A stretch of DNA of 40,986 bases from an uncultured bacterium (lineage in GTDB: Bacteria > Verrucomicrobiota > Kiritimatiellia > PWTM01): NCBI GenBank assembly GCA_938005705.1, contig CALLML010000037.1:1-40986 (forward strand), written 5' to 3'. The translations under genes were made by a program, and so were the position numbers. A model generated the notes under the pieces. The model worked only from the letters and a program-made list of their open reading frames with translations. It had not been told where the DNA came from and did no database searches. Positions 7,587-15,959 of this stretch are shown in pieces. Within the stretch, counting starts at the first letter, position 1. Every line of letters begins with the position of its first letter.

Positions 7587-8962
7587 ACGTTTCGATCCTC
7601 CAGTCGTTTGCGAATCGCGTTGAGGAAATTCGCCGCCGTCGCGCCGTCAATCAGCCGATGGTCGCCGGAAACCGTCATCTTCATGATCTGCCGCACCACT
7701 ACCCGGCCGTCCCGGACCCATGGGCGCGGCAATGTGCTGGAGACGGCCAAAATCCCACTCTCGCCCGGATTGATGATGGCGGTGAAATTCTCGACCTCGA
7801 GCATCCCCATGTTGGAGATCGTGAAGGTGCCGCCGGTCATTTCATCGGGCTGCAGCCGGCCCGCGCGCGCCTTCTCCACCAGCGCGACGGATGCGTCGTG
7901 CAGTTCCGCCAGCGACAGGTCCTCCGCGCGCCGAATCACCGGCACGACCAGCCCGTTCTCGAGCGAGACGGCCAGCCCCAGATGGACCGACGAGCGACGA
8001 ACCACGGTGCGACCGTCGGTGACACTGTTGAACACCGGAAATTCCGTCAGGGCGCGGACAACCGCCCAGGCGATGCAGTCGGTGACCGTATAAGGAGCGC
8101 CGCGCGCCTTCGCCTCTCGACGGACCTCCATCAGGTCGGTCATATCCACGGCCACCGTCACAAAGAAATGCGGCGTGGTGGTGAAGCTGTGGGTGAGGCG
8201 ATGAGCGATGGTCTGCCGCATCCGGCTCATCGGCTGCGGGCGCTCGAAGATCGCGCGGCGCACGTCGTCCACCGTGATCCGATCGCCGGCGCCCGTACCC
8301 GCGATCTCCAGCACATCGACTCCTTCTTTCCGCGCCAGTTCCAGCGCCGCCGGCGTAATGCGCAGGCGGTCGTACCCGCGCTCGGCCAGCCAGGCGCGCA
8401 CATCCTTTTCCGTGACCCGGCCGCCGGGACCCGTGCCCGGAATCCTGCTCGGATCAACCGCCTTCTCGCGCGCCAATCGCCGCGCGCGCGGACTGATCGG
8501 GCGAGAGATCGGCGGCGCGGGCGGCGCCAACGGTGGAGGCATACCCGAGGGGGCGGGCGCAGGCGTTGGAGGCGATCCGGCGGCAGCCGGCGCCGTACGA
8601 GGCGAAGCGGGCACCGACGGAGCGGACGCGCCCGGCACCGATGTCGGGGCCGAGGGAGGAGCCGCCGCGGGCGTCGGTGGGGATTTCGGTGGAGGGGGCG
8701 GCGGAGTTTCCGGCACGGGCTCACCAGGCCGGCCGACATAGCCGACGATCGTCTGCACCGGCACGGTGACCCCTTCGGGCACGACGATCTTCAGCAGCAC
8801 GCCCTCGACAAAGCTCTCGACCTCCATATTGGATTTGTCGGTCTCAATCTCAAAGAGGATATCCCCCTTCGCGACGGGATCACCCTCCTTTTTCCGCCAT
8901 TTGAGAATGGTGCATTCCTCGGTGAACTGTCCCGGTTTCGGCATGGCAAGTGGAGATGGCAT
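7565..8962 (-). CDS. pdhC: Dihydrolipoyllysine acetyltransferase (E2) with two peripheral subunit-binding domains
   Basis: This 465-residue core subunit transfers the acetyl group from lipoate to CoA. Residues 1-80 are the lipoyl domain with the modified lysine K43 in ETDKSNM. Residues about 85-150 are a Pro/Ala-rich swinging linker. A subunit-binding domain (SPRARRLAREKAVD ... GRVTEKDVRAWL) lies at about 153-190. A second, similar domain (TPAALELARKEGVD ... DRITVDDVRRAIF) follows at once at about 197-235. The catalytic domain runs to the end with the active site H435-R-L-I-D439-G. One binding domain is usual, so the doubling is notable. The start has AGGAGG 8 nt upstream, and E1 ends 32 bp before it. 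Acetoin or branched-chain specificity cannot be excluded. Confidence 0.92.
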   Translation of the reverse strand: MPSPLAMPKPGQFTEECTILKWRKKEGDPVAKGDILFEIETDKSNMEVESFVEGVLLKIVVPEGVTVPVQTIVGYVGRPGEPVPETPPPPPPKSPPTPAAAPPSAPTSVPGASAPSVPASPRTAPAAAGSPPTPAPAPSGMPPPLAPPAPPISRPISPRARRLAREKAVDPSRIPGTGPGGRVTEKDVRAWLAERGYDRLRITPAALELARKEGVDVLEIAGTGAGDRITVDDVRRAIFERPQPMSRMRQTIAHRLTHSFTTTPHFFVTVAVDMTDLMEVRREAKARGAPYTVTDCIAWAVVRALTEFPVFNSVTDGRTVVRRSSVHLGLAVSLENGLVVPVIRRAEDLSLAELHDASVALVEKARAGRLQPDEMTGGTFTISNMGMLEVENFTAIINPGESGILAVSSTLPRPWVRDGRVVVRQIMKMTVSGDHRLIDGATAANFLNAIRKRLEDRNVWTSLMW

Positions 8963-8994
8963 AACGCTGGCCTCCTGTGATCACCCGATCGCTT

Positions 8995-11289
8995 TTAAAG
9001 AATCCGCCGCGCCGCGGCCACAATATCGTTCGCGTTCGGCAGGAAAGCGGCTTCGAGAATATGCGATTGCGGCGCAATGCCGTTTTTGGCTCCGACCCGC
9101 AGCACCGGTGCATCGAGATCATCGAATGCTTTCTCCACGATGCGCGAGACGATTTCGGCAGTGAAACTGCCGATATTGATAGCATGGCTGGCGACCACGC
9201 ACCGGCCCGTTTGGGCGACCGACCGCAAGACGGTTTCCTCATCGAACGGAACCAGGCAACGTATATCCACGACTTCCGCCTCGACACCGTTTTCTTTCTT
9301 CAGCGTTTCAGCGGCTTTCAGGGCATCGTTCACCGCGGGACCCCAGCAGACGATCGTCAGGTCACTGCCGGCGCGCTTGATATCGGCCTGGCCGAGCGGC
9401 ACCAGGTAGTCCTCCGCCGGCACGACGCCCTTTTCGCCATAGAGCAATTGGGACTCGACGAACAGAACGGGATTATTGTCGCGGATCGAGGCCTTCAACA
9501 GCCCCTTGGCGTCGTACGGCGTCGCCGGATAGACGACATACAGACCCGGAATGTGAGCGAACACGGATTCCAACGTCTGGGAATGCTGCCCGCCGTAGCC
9601 TTTGCCGCCGCCGACGGAAGCGCGTATGACCAACGGCAGTTCGGTCTGCGCGCCGGACATGTAGTGCCATTTGGCCGCCTGGTTCGCGATCTGATCGGAC
9701 GACATCAGCGCGAAATCCATATACATGAGTTCCACCACTGGACGCAGACCGACCATGGCCGCGCCCACGGCAGTGCCGCAGATGCACGCTTCCGAAATCG
9801 GCGTGTTGAAGACGCGCCGGCGCCCGAACGTCTCGAGCAGCCCTTTTGTCACCTTGAAGGCATTGCCGTAATCGGCGACGTCTTCGCCGTAGAAAATCAC
9901 GCGGCCGTCTCGCATCATTTCCTCGATCAGCGCCTCGCGGATGGCGTCCTTATAAAGGATGCGGCCCTCAGCATCGCGTTTGATGACCGGCGGCGGCTGT
10001 CGGAGCGCCGGCCTGGCGAACAGCTCGGGCACGGTTTCAGAGACGGTGTCCGTGTACATGAACTTCAGGACATCTTCAGCGGGCGGATCGGCGGCCTCTG
10101 CCGCGCGCACCGCCGCGCGCGCGTTGCGATCCTTCACGCGCGCTTCGATCTGCGCATACAGAGCGTCGTCGAGCCATCCGACCTCCATCAACTGTAGCTT
10201 GAAGGTCTCGATGGGGTCCACCGCCCGCCAGGCATTCTGCTCTTCCTTCGTGCGGTATTCCACGCAGGGATCCGACAGAGAATGGCCGTAGTAGCGATAG
10301 GTGTCGATGTCGAGCAGCACCGGCCCCTGCCCGCGCCGACAAAGCTCCGCGGCGCGCGAGACCGCATCACGCACGGCTAGCACATCCATGCCGTTGACGA
10401 CCTCGGCGTGCATCAGATGATCGGCGAAACCGGCGGCCCGCTGCACCAGCTTGCGCACGCCCATGACCTCATCATCGGACCGGTGCGTCATGCCGTAATG
10501 GTTGTTTTCGATGGCGAAAATGATCGGCAGGCCGAAAGGTTTATCCTCTGCGAGGTGGTTGGTCCACTGCGCCTGGGCCGCCCAATTGAGGGCCTCCAGC
10601 ACGACACCGTTGGCGAAGGCGCCGTCGCCCGCAAAACAACAGACGATGCGTCCGCTTTCAAGGTAGCGCTGGGCCATCGCCGCGCCGGTCGCGATCGGCA
10701 CGCCGCCACCGACGATGGCATTGGCGCCGAGATGACCGATGCGGAAATCCGCGATGTGCATGCTGCCGCCCCGCCCGCGGCAATAGCCGTCGTCCTTGCC
10801 GAAAAGCTCCGCAATGGTGCGATAGACGTGGTCATCGAGCGCGGCCTCGAGCCATTCCGCAGGCGTACTCGCTTTCGCGTCCGGCACGCGCGCGCGCAAC
10901 TGCTCAACCGTCATGCGGCGGATCGCCTGGGTGCCCTTGGCGAGACTGTCGCCGTGGCCACGATGGGTGCTGGTGATGTTGTCATCCAGCCGCAGCGCGG
11001 CGCAAGCGCCCACCGAAGTCCCCTCCTGACCGATCGAGACGTGCGTGGGCCCACGATAGTTGAACGTCGGGATCGGCTCATACGCCCCGGAACGAAGCTT
11101 GACGATCATCTCCTCGAGCTCCCGCACCATCAACATATCTTCCAGCAGTTCCAGCGCGATCTCGCGCGTGAGGGTCCCCTTCTCTTTCTCTGCGGCCACT
11201 CCGCCGTCATACCGATAGGCGGGAATGGTCCCCAATTCGATAGTGAAAGGCGTGAAATCCGGTCGTTTATTGCTCAGATACGTGCTCAT
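8995..11289 (-). CDS. Pyruvate dehydrogenase E1 component, fused alpha and beta subunits
   Basis: This 764-residue protein joins two chains that are usually separate. The first half (about 1-400) is the E1-alpha type, with the thiamine-diphosphate motif GDGAFANG ... IENNHYGM and the substrate-side THRGHGD. The second half (about 430-764) is the E1-beta type, from [23 protein letters not shown] to the C-terminal swivel domain. The enzyme decarboxylates pyruvate (or a related 2-oxoacid) and loads lipoyl-E2. It is cytoplasmic. The start ATG overlaps the stop of the DeoR gene by 4 nt (ATGA) and has AAGGAA upstream. Pyruvate is the likeliest substrate from the E1-E2-E3 context; acetoin and 2-oxoisovalerate enzymes have the same architecture. 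Confidence 0.9.
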   Translation of the reverse strand: MSTYLSNKRPDFTPFTIELGTIPAYRYDGGVAAEKEKGTLTREIALELLEDMLMVRELEEMIVKLRSGAYEPIPTFNYRGPTHVSIGQEGTSVGACAALRLDDNITSTHRGHGDSLAKGTQAIRRMTVEQLRARVPDAKASTPAEWLEAALDDHVYRTIAELFGKDDGYCRGRGGSMHIADFRIGHLGANAIVGGGVPIATGAAMAQRYLESGRIVCCFAGDGAFANGVVLEALNWAAQAQWTNHLAEDKPFGLPIIFAIENNHYGMTHRSDDEVMGVRKLVQRAAGFADHLMHAEVVNGMDVLAVRDAVSRAAELCRRGQGPVLLDIDTYRYYGHSLSDPCVEYRTKEEQNAWRAVDPIETFKLQLMEVGWLDDALYAQIEARVKDRNARAAVRAAEAADPPAEDVLKFMYTDTVSETVPELFARPALRQPPPVIKRDAEGRILYKDAIREALIEEMMRDGRVIFYGEDVADYGNAFKVTKGLLETFGRRRVFNTPISEACICGTAVGAAMVGLRPVVELMYMDFALMSSDQIANQAAKWHYMSGAQTELPLVIRASVGGGKGYGGQHSQTLESVFAHIPGLYVVYPATPYDAKGLLKASIRDNNPVLFVESQLLYGEKGVVPAEDYLVPLGQADIKRAGSDLTIVCWGPAVNDALKAAETLKKENGVEAEVVDIRCLVPFDEETVLRSVAQTGRCVVASHAINIGSFTAEIVSRIVEKAFDDLDAPVLRVGAKNGIAPQSHILEAAFLPNANDIVAAARRIL

Positions 11290-12128
11290 GGTTGATGTTC
11301 CTTTTTCCCTCGGTTACGAAGCTCTCCGCGACCGGCGACCATCCATCGCACGCCGGCCTTTCTCAAGATTTTTCGCCACCCCCGATCCGGGGTCCGATCG
11401 GTGATCAGCCAGTCAATATCTTCCAATGCGCCGGACCGGGCAAATGAGACGGCGCCGATCTTGGTGTGGTCGGCCAGCAGGACGACCTCGCGCGCCCGGC
11501 TCATGGCCAGTTCCTTCGTGAAGGCCTCGGCGGGATCGGTCGTGGTCAACCCCTCCGCGGTCACGCCGATGGTTCCCATAAATGCACGGTCGAAATGTAA
11601 CTGTTCGAGCATCAGCCGCGACAGGGGCCCCACCAACGTTTCGCTGCGCCGCCGCAATTCGCCGCCCACCAGCCACGTCCGGGGGCCGCCGCCCGCAAGT
11701 TCCACCGCGGCCCGCAGCGAGTTGGTGACGACTGTCACATCGGTCCGACCGCGCAATCGGCGCGCCAGTTCCAGGACCGTGCTGCCGCCATCCAGATAAA
11801 TGGTTTCCCCGGCGCGCACGAACGTCTCCGCTGTTTCCGCGATGCGATGTTTTTCCGCCGCGTGCAACCCCGTCTTGTCGTCGAACAACGGCTCGTCCAG
11901 CCGGCTTTCGACACTGACCGCGCCCCCGTGGACCCGCCGCACACGTCCCCGCGCCTCGAGTCGCGCGAGGTCTCTGCGGACCGTCGCCGGCGACGCGCCC
12001 AGCGCCGCGCACAATTCGCTCAGCCGCACCGCCCGGCGCTCGCGGATCATCGCCAGCATCCGCTCCAGCCGTTCCGGCGCGAACGGCTGTGGTAAAACGG
12101 TTGCGACCTGAGATCCGGCATGTTTCAT
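11286..12128 (-). CDS. DeoR/GlpR-family transcriptional regulator heading the PDH operon
   Basis: This 280-residue regulator has an N-terminal winged helix-turn-helix at about 19-75, including [19 protein letters not shown] and the wing [11 protein letters not shown]. The DeoR-type sugar-phosphate sensor domain follows from about 90, with [12 protein letters not shown] and the later VGGELRR block. Family members are mostly repressors released by phosphorylated sugars or related metabolites. The gene is first in the E1-E2-E3 operon and coupled to E1 by an ATGA overlap, so it probably controls that operon and itself. A promoter with three operator-like repeats lies directly upstream. Its -10 box ends 8 nt before the ATG, which implies an almost leaderless mRNA. 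Confidence 0.88.
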   Translation of the reverse strand: MKHAGSQVATVLPQPFAPERLERMLAMIRERRAVRLSELCAALGASPATVRRDLARLEARGRVRRVHGGAVSVESRLDEPLFDDKTGLHAAEKHRIAETAETFVRAGETIYLDGGSTVLELARRLRGRTDVTVVTNSLRAAVELAGGGPRTWLVGGELRRRSETLVGPLSRLMLEQLHFDRAFMGTIGVTAEGLTTTDPAEAFTKELAMSRAREVVLLADHTKIGAVSFARSGALEDIDWLITDRTPDRGWRKILRKAGVRWMVAGRGELRNRGKKEHQP

Positions 12129-12136
12129 ATTGAGCG

Positions 12137-12164
12137 ATTTTAATCATGTTCAATCATATCGCAA
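12137..12164 (-). promoter_or_regulatory. Sigma70-type promoter of the deoR-pdh operon
   Basis: On the minus strand, TTGCGA (12164-12159), a 16-nt spacer and TAAAAT (12142-12137) form a good promoter. The -10 box ends only 8 nt before the ATG at 12128, so transcription should begin within about 1-2 nt of the start codon. The three operator-like repeats overlap this promoter. Confidence 0.6.
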
Positions 12165-12178
12165 CTATTTTCTATCAT
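12138..12178. promoter_or_regulatory. Candidate DeoR operator: three 10-bp direct repeats
   Basis: Plus-strand repeats TTTTAATCAT (12138-12147), GTTCAATCAT (12148-12157) and TTTCTATCAT (12169-12178) share the consensus TTTCAATCAT. They start 10 and 21 bp apart, so all face the same side of the helix. DeoR-family regulators often bind such T/A-rich direct repeats. The repeats cover the -10 box, the spacer and the region upstream of -35 of the adjacent promoter, a layout that suits repression. The assignment to this DeoR protein is inferred from position. Confidence 0.55.
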
Positions 12179-12270
12179 TGCGACGGGTCGCGCCACCAAC
12201 GGGCAAGCGATGAAACGGAATGTCGCCGATCCAGCCGTTGACCGCCGGCGCGCCGGGCGCTTCATCGAAA

Positions 12271-12298
12271 TTGTCTTTCCTGATGAATCGGGCATACT
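12271..12298 (+). promoter_or_regulatory. Possible promoter of the UroD-family gene
   Basis: TTGTCT (12271-12276), a 16-nt spacer and CATACT (12293-12298) lie 32 bp before the ATG, with a GGAGG ribosome site between. The hexamers are only moderately close to consensus. Confidence 0.3.
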
Positions 12299-12330
12299 GG
12301 GGCAGACGGGTTGTATGGAGGAAAATAAAC

Positions 12331-13587
12331 ATGACCGGTCGAGAACGTATTCTGACCGCCCTTGCCCATCGAGAGCCCGACCGCATTCCCGTGGATTTCG
12401 GTTCTACCGCTGTGACCGGTCTTCATGTATCGGTCGTGGCGGCGTTGCGCGAATACTATGGTTTGGATCGCCATCCAGTTCGCGTTATCGAGCCCTATCA
12501 AATGTTGGGAGAAGTCGAGGATGATCTCAAAGAGGCACTGGGCATCGACACCGACGGGATCATGGGCCGCCTCACCCTGTTCGGGTTTCCGAACGAGGGT
12601 TGGCGGGAATTCCGGTTGCCGTGGGGCCAGGTGGTGCAGGTGCCCGAAAATTTCCGGATCCGAACGGATGCCAACGGCAATTGGCTGATCTACCCCGAAG
12701 GCGATCTCGACGCTCCTCCCAGCGGACGCCTGCCGGTGGGGGGCTATTTTTTCGATACCATTATCCGTCAGCCACCGTTGGACGAAGATCGTATGGACCC
12801 AGCTGATAACCTGGAAGAATTCCAGCCGATTTCCGAAGCGGATCTCGACCATTTCCGACAGAGTGTCGAGCGGTTGTCGGCCTCTCCCCGCACGGTTGTG
12901 GCGGCCTTTGGAGGCACGGCCTTGGGCGACATCGCCCTCGTGCCCGCCCCGTTTCTAAAGCACCCTCGCGGCATTCGGGATGTCGCGGAATGGTACATGG
13001 CCATTGTGGCACGCCCCGACTACGTGCGGGCGGTTTTTGAGCGGCAGACCGCGATCGCGCTCGAAAATCTGGAGCGGATTCGACGGGTCGTCGGGCATCG
13101 CGTGGATGTGGTATTTACCTGCGGCACCGATTTCGGCACACAGACCTCGAGCTTTTGTTCCGTCGAAACGTTCCGCACGCTGTACGCCCCCTACTACAAA
13201 AGAGTGAATGATTGGATTCACGCCCACACCACGTGGAAGACCTTCAAGCATTCGTGCGGCGCGGTGGAACCGTTTCTGGAGTCCTTCATCGAGGCGGGAT
13301 TCGACATCATCAACCCGGTCCAATGTTCGGCGGTCGGCATGGACCCGGAAACGTTGAAGAAAAAATACGGCGATCGGGTGGTCTTTTGGGGCGGTGGTGT
13401 CGATACGCAAAAGACCCTGCCCTTCGGCACGCCGGCGCAGGTCCGCGAAGAGGTGCGGCGACGGTGCGAGATCTTCGGACGCGGCGGGGGCTTCGTGTTT
13501 AACTCCGTCCATAACGTCCAGGCCCGAACGCCGATCGAAAATGTCGTCGCCCTATTCGACACCCTTCGCAGAATTAACGGCGGATGA
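12331..13587 (+). CDS. Uroporphyrinogen decarboxylase-family (URO-D/MtbA-like) protein
   Basis: This 418-residue protein has the URO-D fold typical of COG0407. It shows an N-terminal ERILTALAHREPDRIPVDFGS opening, a central DVVFTCGTDFGTQ segment, a KHSCGAV motif (H307, C309) and a C-terminal FWGGGVDTQ block. The family includes true haem-pathway decarboxylases and Zn-dependent corrinoid methyltransferases. The length (true HemE is about 350) and the HSCGAV motif favour the methyltransferase-like branch, which is common in PVC bacteria and often of unknown substrate. The start at 12331 is supported by GGAGG (12317-12321); an upstream in-frame start at 12220 lacks such support. No corrinoid protein gene is adjacent. 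It diverges from the deoR-pdh operon. Confidence 0.8.
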   Translation: MTGRERILTALAHREPDRIPVDFGSTAVTGLHVSVVAALREYYGLDRHPVRVIEPYQMLGEVEDDLKEALGIDTDGIMGRLTLFGFPNEGWREFRLPWGQVVQVPENFRIRTDANGNWLIYPEGDLDAPPSGRLPVGGYFFDTIIRQPPLDEDRMDPADNLEEFQPISEADLDHFRQSVERLSASPRTVVAAFGGTALGDIALVPAPFLKHPRGIRDVAEWYMAIVARPDYVRAVFERQTAIALENLERIRRVVGHRVDVVFTCGTDFGTQTSSFCSVETFRTLYAPYYKRVNDWIHAHTTWKTFKHSCGAVEPFLESFIEAGFDIINPVQCSAVGMDPETLKKKYGDRVVFWGGGVDTQKTLPFGTPAQVREEVRRRCEIFGRGGGFVFNSVHNVQARTPIENVVALFDTLRRINGG

Positions 13588-13602
13588 GTAATCGGGGCGC
13601 TC

Positions 13603-14364
13603 TCAGCCTTCTGACTTCCTGTGAAGCTTGCGGGTCAGATCGCGACTGAGGAAGGACTGGATTTTCGAATACAGCGGCGGATTGAGCGCGTGCATCATTC
13701 GCAGCTTGTCCTGTTCCCACGATATCACCTTGAGGACGCCGTCGGCCTCCACATCCGCCGAGGCCGGCTCGCCGGTGACGAAACTCATCTCTGCAAAGAA
13801 CTGCCCGCGTTTCAGCCGCGCAATCGGCCGGCCTTGTTTTCGGACAACGGCTTCACCTTCCAACACCAGCGAGATGCGGTCAGGCCGGTCGCCCGCGCGG
13901 ACCAAGCGGGTGTTTTCAAACCGGTCGATCCGGCCCGTCTGCCAGAAGGACATAAATTCACGCCTGGAAAGCATTGGAAAGACCTCATGGTAGAGATCCG
14001 CGATGTCGTCCGGAATCTCAATGGGGCGACGTTCTCGCCACAATCGGAGGGTCCAGAAAAGATTGATCAGGCAGAAGAGCGCCTGCCAGAGCGCCGCGTT
14101 AAAATTGCCGTGCATCGCGGCGGCGACGGATAACGATGCTTGAGCCAGCGCCAGCAGCGACCGCAGTCCCAGCGCATGTCGCACCGCCAGCGCCAACGCC
14201 ATGAGGATAAAACCGGTGTTCAGCAACAGTGGATACCACATGATCCCATCATGCGCGGAAGCGCCATCGGAATCAACCAAGCGAGAAAGGGATCGTATCG
14301 CCGGCGCCGTGAATGGGTACACGAATCGGGATCGGACCTTCTCCGACAAGGCGTCAGTCGGCAT
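13603..14364 (-). CDS. Popeye-like membrane protein with cyclic-nucleotide-binding domain
   Basis: This protein has 253 residues. Residues about 42-110 contain three hydrophobic segments (LLLNTGFILMALALAV, the LLALAQASLSVAAA region, and ALFCLINLFWTL). They are followed by a conserved-looking ADLYHEVFPMLSRREF stretch and a cyclic-nucleotide-binding beta-barrel (about 150-235) with GDRPDRISLVLEGEAVV and GQFFAEMSFVTGEPASADV. This order matches the Popeye/CNBD family, which senses cAMP at membranes. The start at 14364 overlaps the GH20 gene by 11 nt (ATGCCGACTGA), suggesting translational coupling. An internal ATG at 14241, just before the first helix, is a plausible alternative start. The ligand and output are unknown. 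Confidence 0.72.
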   Translation of the reverse strand: MPTDALSEKVRSRFVYPFTAPAIRSLSRLVDSDGASAHDGIMWYPLLLNTGFILMALALAVRHALGLRSLLALAQASLSVAAAMHGNFNAALWQALFCLINLFWTLRLWRERRPIEIPDDIADLYHEVFPMLSRREFMSFWQTGRIDRFENTRLVRAGDRPDRISLVLEGEAVVRKQGRPIARLKRGQFFAEMSFVTGEPASADVEADGVLKVISWEQDKLRMMHALNPPLYSKIQSFLSRDLTRKLHRKSEG

Positions 14365-15925
14365 CCAGATGGCGGTAATGCACCCCGTGCCGATTTAGCC
14401 GCAGAAGGTGAACAGCCAGCCGGCGGCGGAATACCTCCCATTGGCGTGCGGTGCGAGGGCTCCACACGACTTCGGCCAGGGCGCATAAACGCGGAAATGC
14501 CATGTATTCGACCTGCCGCTCGTCGGCCATGTACTCGGTCCAGAGCTGCCCCTGCGCGCCCAGAATGTGAGGCGCCGCCGCGGGCGGGAGATCCGCGGGC
14601 ACGGGTTCGTAGGCATAAACCTTTTCCAATGGAGTCAGTCCACCGATCGCCAGCGGTTCTCCCGCCGGATCAGCCTGATAATAGTCAAAGTAAACATGGC
14701 TTTTGGGCGCCATGATGACATCGTGGCCTGCTTTGGCCGCTTCGATACCGGACGCCTCATGACGCCATACCATCACGGTGGCACCAGGCGCCAAACCTCC
14801 TTCCAGAATCTCGTCCCATCCAATCAACCGCCGCCCATGTTTTTCCAGATAGGCGGATACGCGTCGAATAAACCAGCTTTGGAGTTCCTGCTCGTCCTTC
14901 AATCCCTCCGCGCGAATACGGGCCTGACAACGCGGACACTCCTTCCAGCGGTCTTTGGGACATTCGTCGCCTCCAATATGGATATAGGGAGAGGGGAACA
15001 AGTCTAGGACTTCATCCAGTACACGTTCGATAAAATCCAGTACCCGATCATTGCCGGCGCAAAAGACATCCTTAAAAATTCCCCAGTCGCAGGCGACCTC
15101 GAATGGACCACCGGAACAGGATAATTCGGGATAGGCCGCCAGGGCCGCGCGAGCGTGGCCCGGCATTTCGATGGCGGGCACAACCCGGACATGTCGTTGA
15201 GCCGCGTAACGGACGACGTCAAGGATATCCTCCCGACTGTAAAACCCTCCATGGGGGATACCGTCGTATTTTTTTTCCGCATCCCTTGCGTGCCCGACAC
15301 CTGTCTCGGCACGCCACGCGCCGATCGTCGTCAGCTTCGGGAAGCCCCGCAACTCGATCCGCCAGCCCTGATCCTCGGTCAGGTGCCAATGAAACACATT
15401 CATTTTGTGCATCGCCAGCAGATCAATGAATCGCTTTATGAAGGTGACCGGCATGAAATGGCGGCCCACATCCAAATGCATGCCGCGCCAAGAGAAGCGG
15501 GGCTTGTCTTCGATTCGTCCGACCGGCAAAAGCCAAGAGGCGCCATCCCAGGCGGCAACGCGCGGTGGGCGCAGTGGCAGCAATTGAAGTAGGGTTTCTC
15601 CCCCATAGAAAACACCGGCGGGGGCGGAAGCGAGAAGCCGCGCTTCTGCAGGCCTAATTTCCAACTGATATCCTTCAGGCGATGGAATCCTGTCGGACTC
15701 CACGGCCTCAAGCACGATATCCGTCGTCTGGCGACGTTCCGCACGGGAGGTCACCCGCCATCGAGCCCCCGTGGCGCGAAAAAGCCGATCCGACAAAAGG
15801 GTGGCTTCTTGACGCAACCAGGCCGGACCCTCCTTCAGGCGGATTCGCGAGCGTGATGTCAAGCGCAAAACCCCTTCCGACTGTTCCACTTGCCTTGGCC
15901 ATGGCAACAAATTGGCATCTTTCAT
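14354..15925 (-). CDS. Beta-N-acetylhexosaminidase, glycoside hydrolase family 20
   Basis: This 523-residue enzyme removes terminal beta-linked GlcNAc or GalNAc by substrate-assisted catalysis. Residues 1-130 are the GH20b-like N-terminal domain. From about 140 the barrel begins (FSWRGMHLDVGRHF), with HKMNVFHWHLTEDQGWR and the catalytic pair D320-E321 in HIGGDE. The C-terminal WTEYMADERQVEYMAFPR completes the active site. The N-terminus (MKDANLLPWPRQ) shows no signal peptide, so a cytoplasmic enzyme acting on imported oligosaccharides is likely. GGAGAGG lies 6-12 nt before the ATG. The gene is followed by the Popeye-like gene with an 11-nt overlap. Chitin, mucin, glycosaminoglycan or recycled cell-wall fragments are possible substrates. 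Confidence 0.93.
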   Translation of the reverse strand: MKDANLLPWPRQVEQSEGVLRLTSRSRIRLKEGPAWLRQEATLLSDRLFRATGARWRVTSRAERRQTTDIVLEAVESDRIPSPEGYQLEIRPAEARLLASAPAGVFYGGETLLQLLPLRPPRVAAWDGASWLLPVGRIEDKPRFSWRGMHLDVGRHFMPVTFIKRFIDLLAMHKMNVFHWHLTEDQGWRIELRGFPKLTTIGAWRAETGVGHARDAEKKYDGIPHGGFYSREDILDVVRYAAQRHVRVVPAIEMPGHARAALAAYPELSCSGGPFEVACDWGIFKDVFCAGNDRVLDFIERVLDEVLDLFPSPYIHIGGDECPKDRWKECPRCQARIRAEGLKDEQELQSWFIRRVSAYLEKHGRRLIGWDEILEGGLAPGATVMVWRHEASGIEAAKAGHDVIMAPKSHVYFDYYQADPAGEPLAIGGLTPLEKVYAYEPVPADLPPAAAPHILGAQGQLWTEYMADERQVEYMAFPRLCALAEVVWSPRTARQWEVFRRRLAVHLLRLNRHGVHYRHLDAD

Positions 15926-15959
15926 CCGTGTTCCTCTCCTGCATGGGTTATATTCCCGT

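Noticed and set aside
7658-8980. 440-codon plus-strand ORF opposite the E2 gene
   Set aside because: It is antisense to a clear E2 protein with all domains; its Arg/Gly-rich translation is the mirror of the Pro/Ala linker.
8977-10197. 406-codon plus-strand ORF opposite the E1 gene
   Set aside because: Antisense to the E1-beta half; no recognisable domain, and it is explained by high GC.
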